Positions 5,735-5,751 of a stretch of 5,751 bases of DNA are shown here, one piece after another. The translations under genes were made by a program, and so were the position numbers. A model generated the notes under the pieces. It worked only from the letters and a program-made list of their open reading frames with translations, was not told the origin of the DNA and made no database searches. The stretch comes from Actinomycetota bacterium (GTDB taxonomy: Bacteria > Actinomycetota > Thermoleophilia > Gaiellales > Gaiellaceae): NCBI GenBank assembly GCA_013694685.1, contig JACDBY010000407.1:1-5751 (forward strand). The letters run 5' to 3'. The stretch's first letter is position 1. Each line of letters begins with the position of its first letter.

Positions 5735-5751
5735 TCAGTCCTCGACCTGGA
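5735..5751 (-). CDS. Possible last codons of an upstream operon gene (window edge)
   Basis: On the minus strand the last bases read CAG GTC GAG GAC TGA (Q-V-E-D-stop), in frame with and just ahead of the ZIP TTG. Such a close stop would fit the end of another gene in the same operon, but five codons are far too few to identify one. Confidence 0.2.
5739..5743 (-). promoter_or_regulatory. Ribosome-binding site GAGGA deciding the TTG start of the ZIP gene
   Basis: Coding-strand GAGGA is separated by seven bases (CTGACAC) from the TTG at 5731. An in-frame TGA lies within the spacer, so the gene cannot start farther upstream. Confidence 0.6.

Noticed and set aside
1..5751. CRISPR arrays, tRNA/rRNA genes, insertion sequences, riboswitches or attachment sites
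   Set aside because: No spaced direct repeats, tRNA-like cloverleaf, transposase motif or terminal inverted repeats were seen. Almost all bases are taken up by six recognisable protein genes.

Overview
The window is very GC-rich (roughly 70% by eye). It is packed with genes, and almost every reading frame stays open, so most long overlapping ORFs are compositional shadows. GC content, codon use and a lipoprotein-type solute-binding protein fit a high-GC bacterium, most likely an actinomycetote or a similarly GC-rich lineage. No marker gene here fixes the taxonomy.

Layout. Bases 1-660 (+) hold the C-terminal part of a Wzx/MATE-like polysaccharide or lipid-linked-sugar flippase, cut by the window edge. 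A 43-base convergent gap (661-703) with two GC-rich hairpins separates it from a minus-strand operon filling the rest of the window. Read in transcription order from the right edge, the operon is: a ZIP-family metal transporter with an extra extracytoplasmic domain (5731-4550); a TroA/MntA-like metal-binding lipoprotein (4538-3603); an ABC ATPase (3606-2901); a first metal permease (2904-1810); and a second metal permease (1813-704). Three of the four junctions are ATGA stop/start overlaps and the fourth is an 11-base gap, so this is one translationally coupled unit. Its promoter lies beyond the right edge. No gene-free stretch exceeds 43 bases.

How the genes work together. The solute-binding protein, ATPase and two permeases have the order of troABCD/mntABCD, which import Mn(II)/Zn(II)/Fe(II). 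The binding protein carries a His-His-His-Asp ligand set at positions almost identical to those recalled for Treponema TroA. The ZIP protein would be a second route for the same kinds of metal. Both permeases continue past their last membrane helix into a winged-helix-like cytoplasmic tail, recalling the chlamydial YtgCR permease-repressor fusion.

Most notable point. The ATPase gene is broken. Its Walker A part (3606 to about 3421) and its Q-loop/signature/Walker B part (about 3419 to 2901) are in different frames, and about 16-17 codons that the family normally has between them are missing. This looks like a deletion of 47 or 50 bases. The shifted frame contains no stop and runs straight into the first permease, giving a 598-codon chimeric ORF that a gene finder would probably report as one protein. 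Either the importer has lost its own ATPase or the assembly collapsed here.
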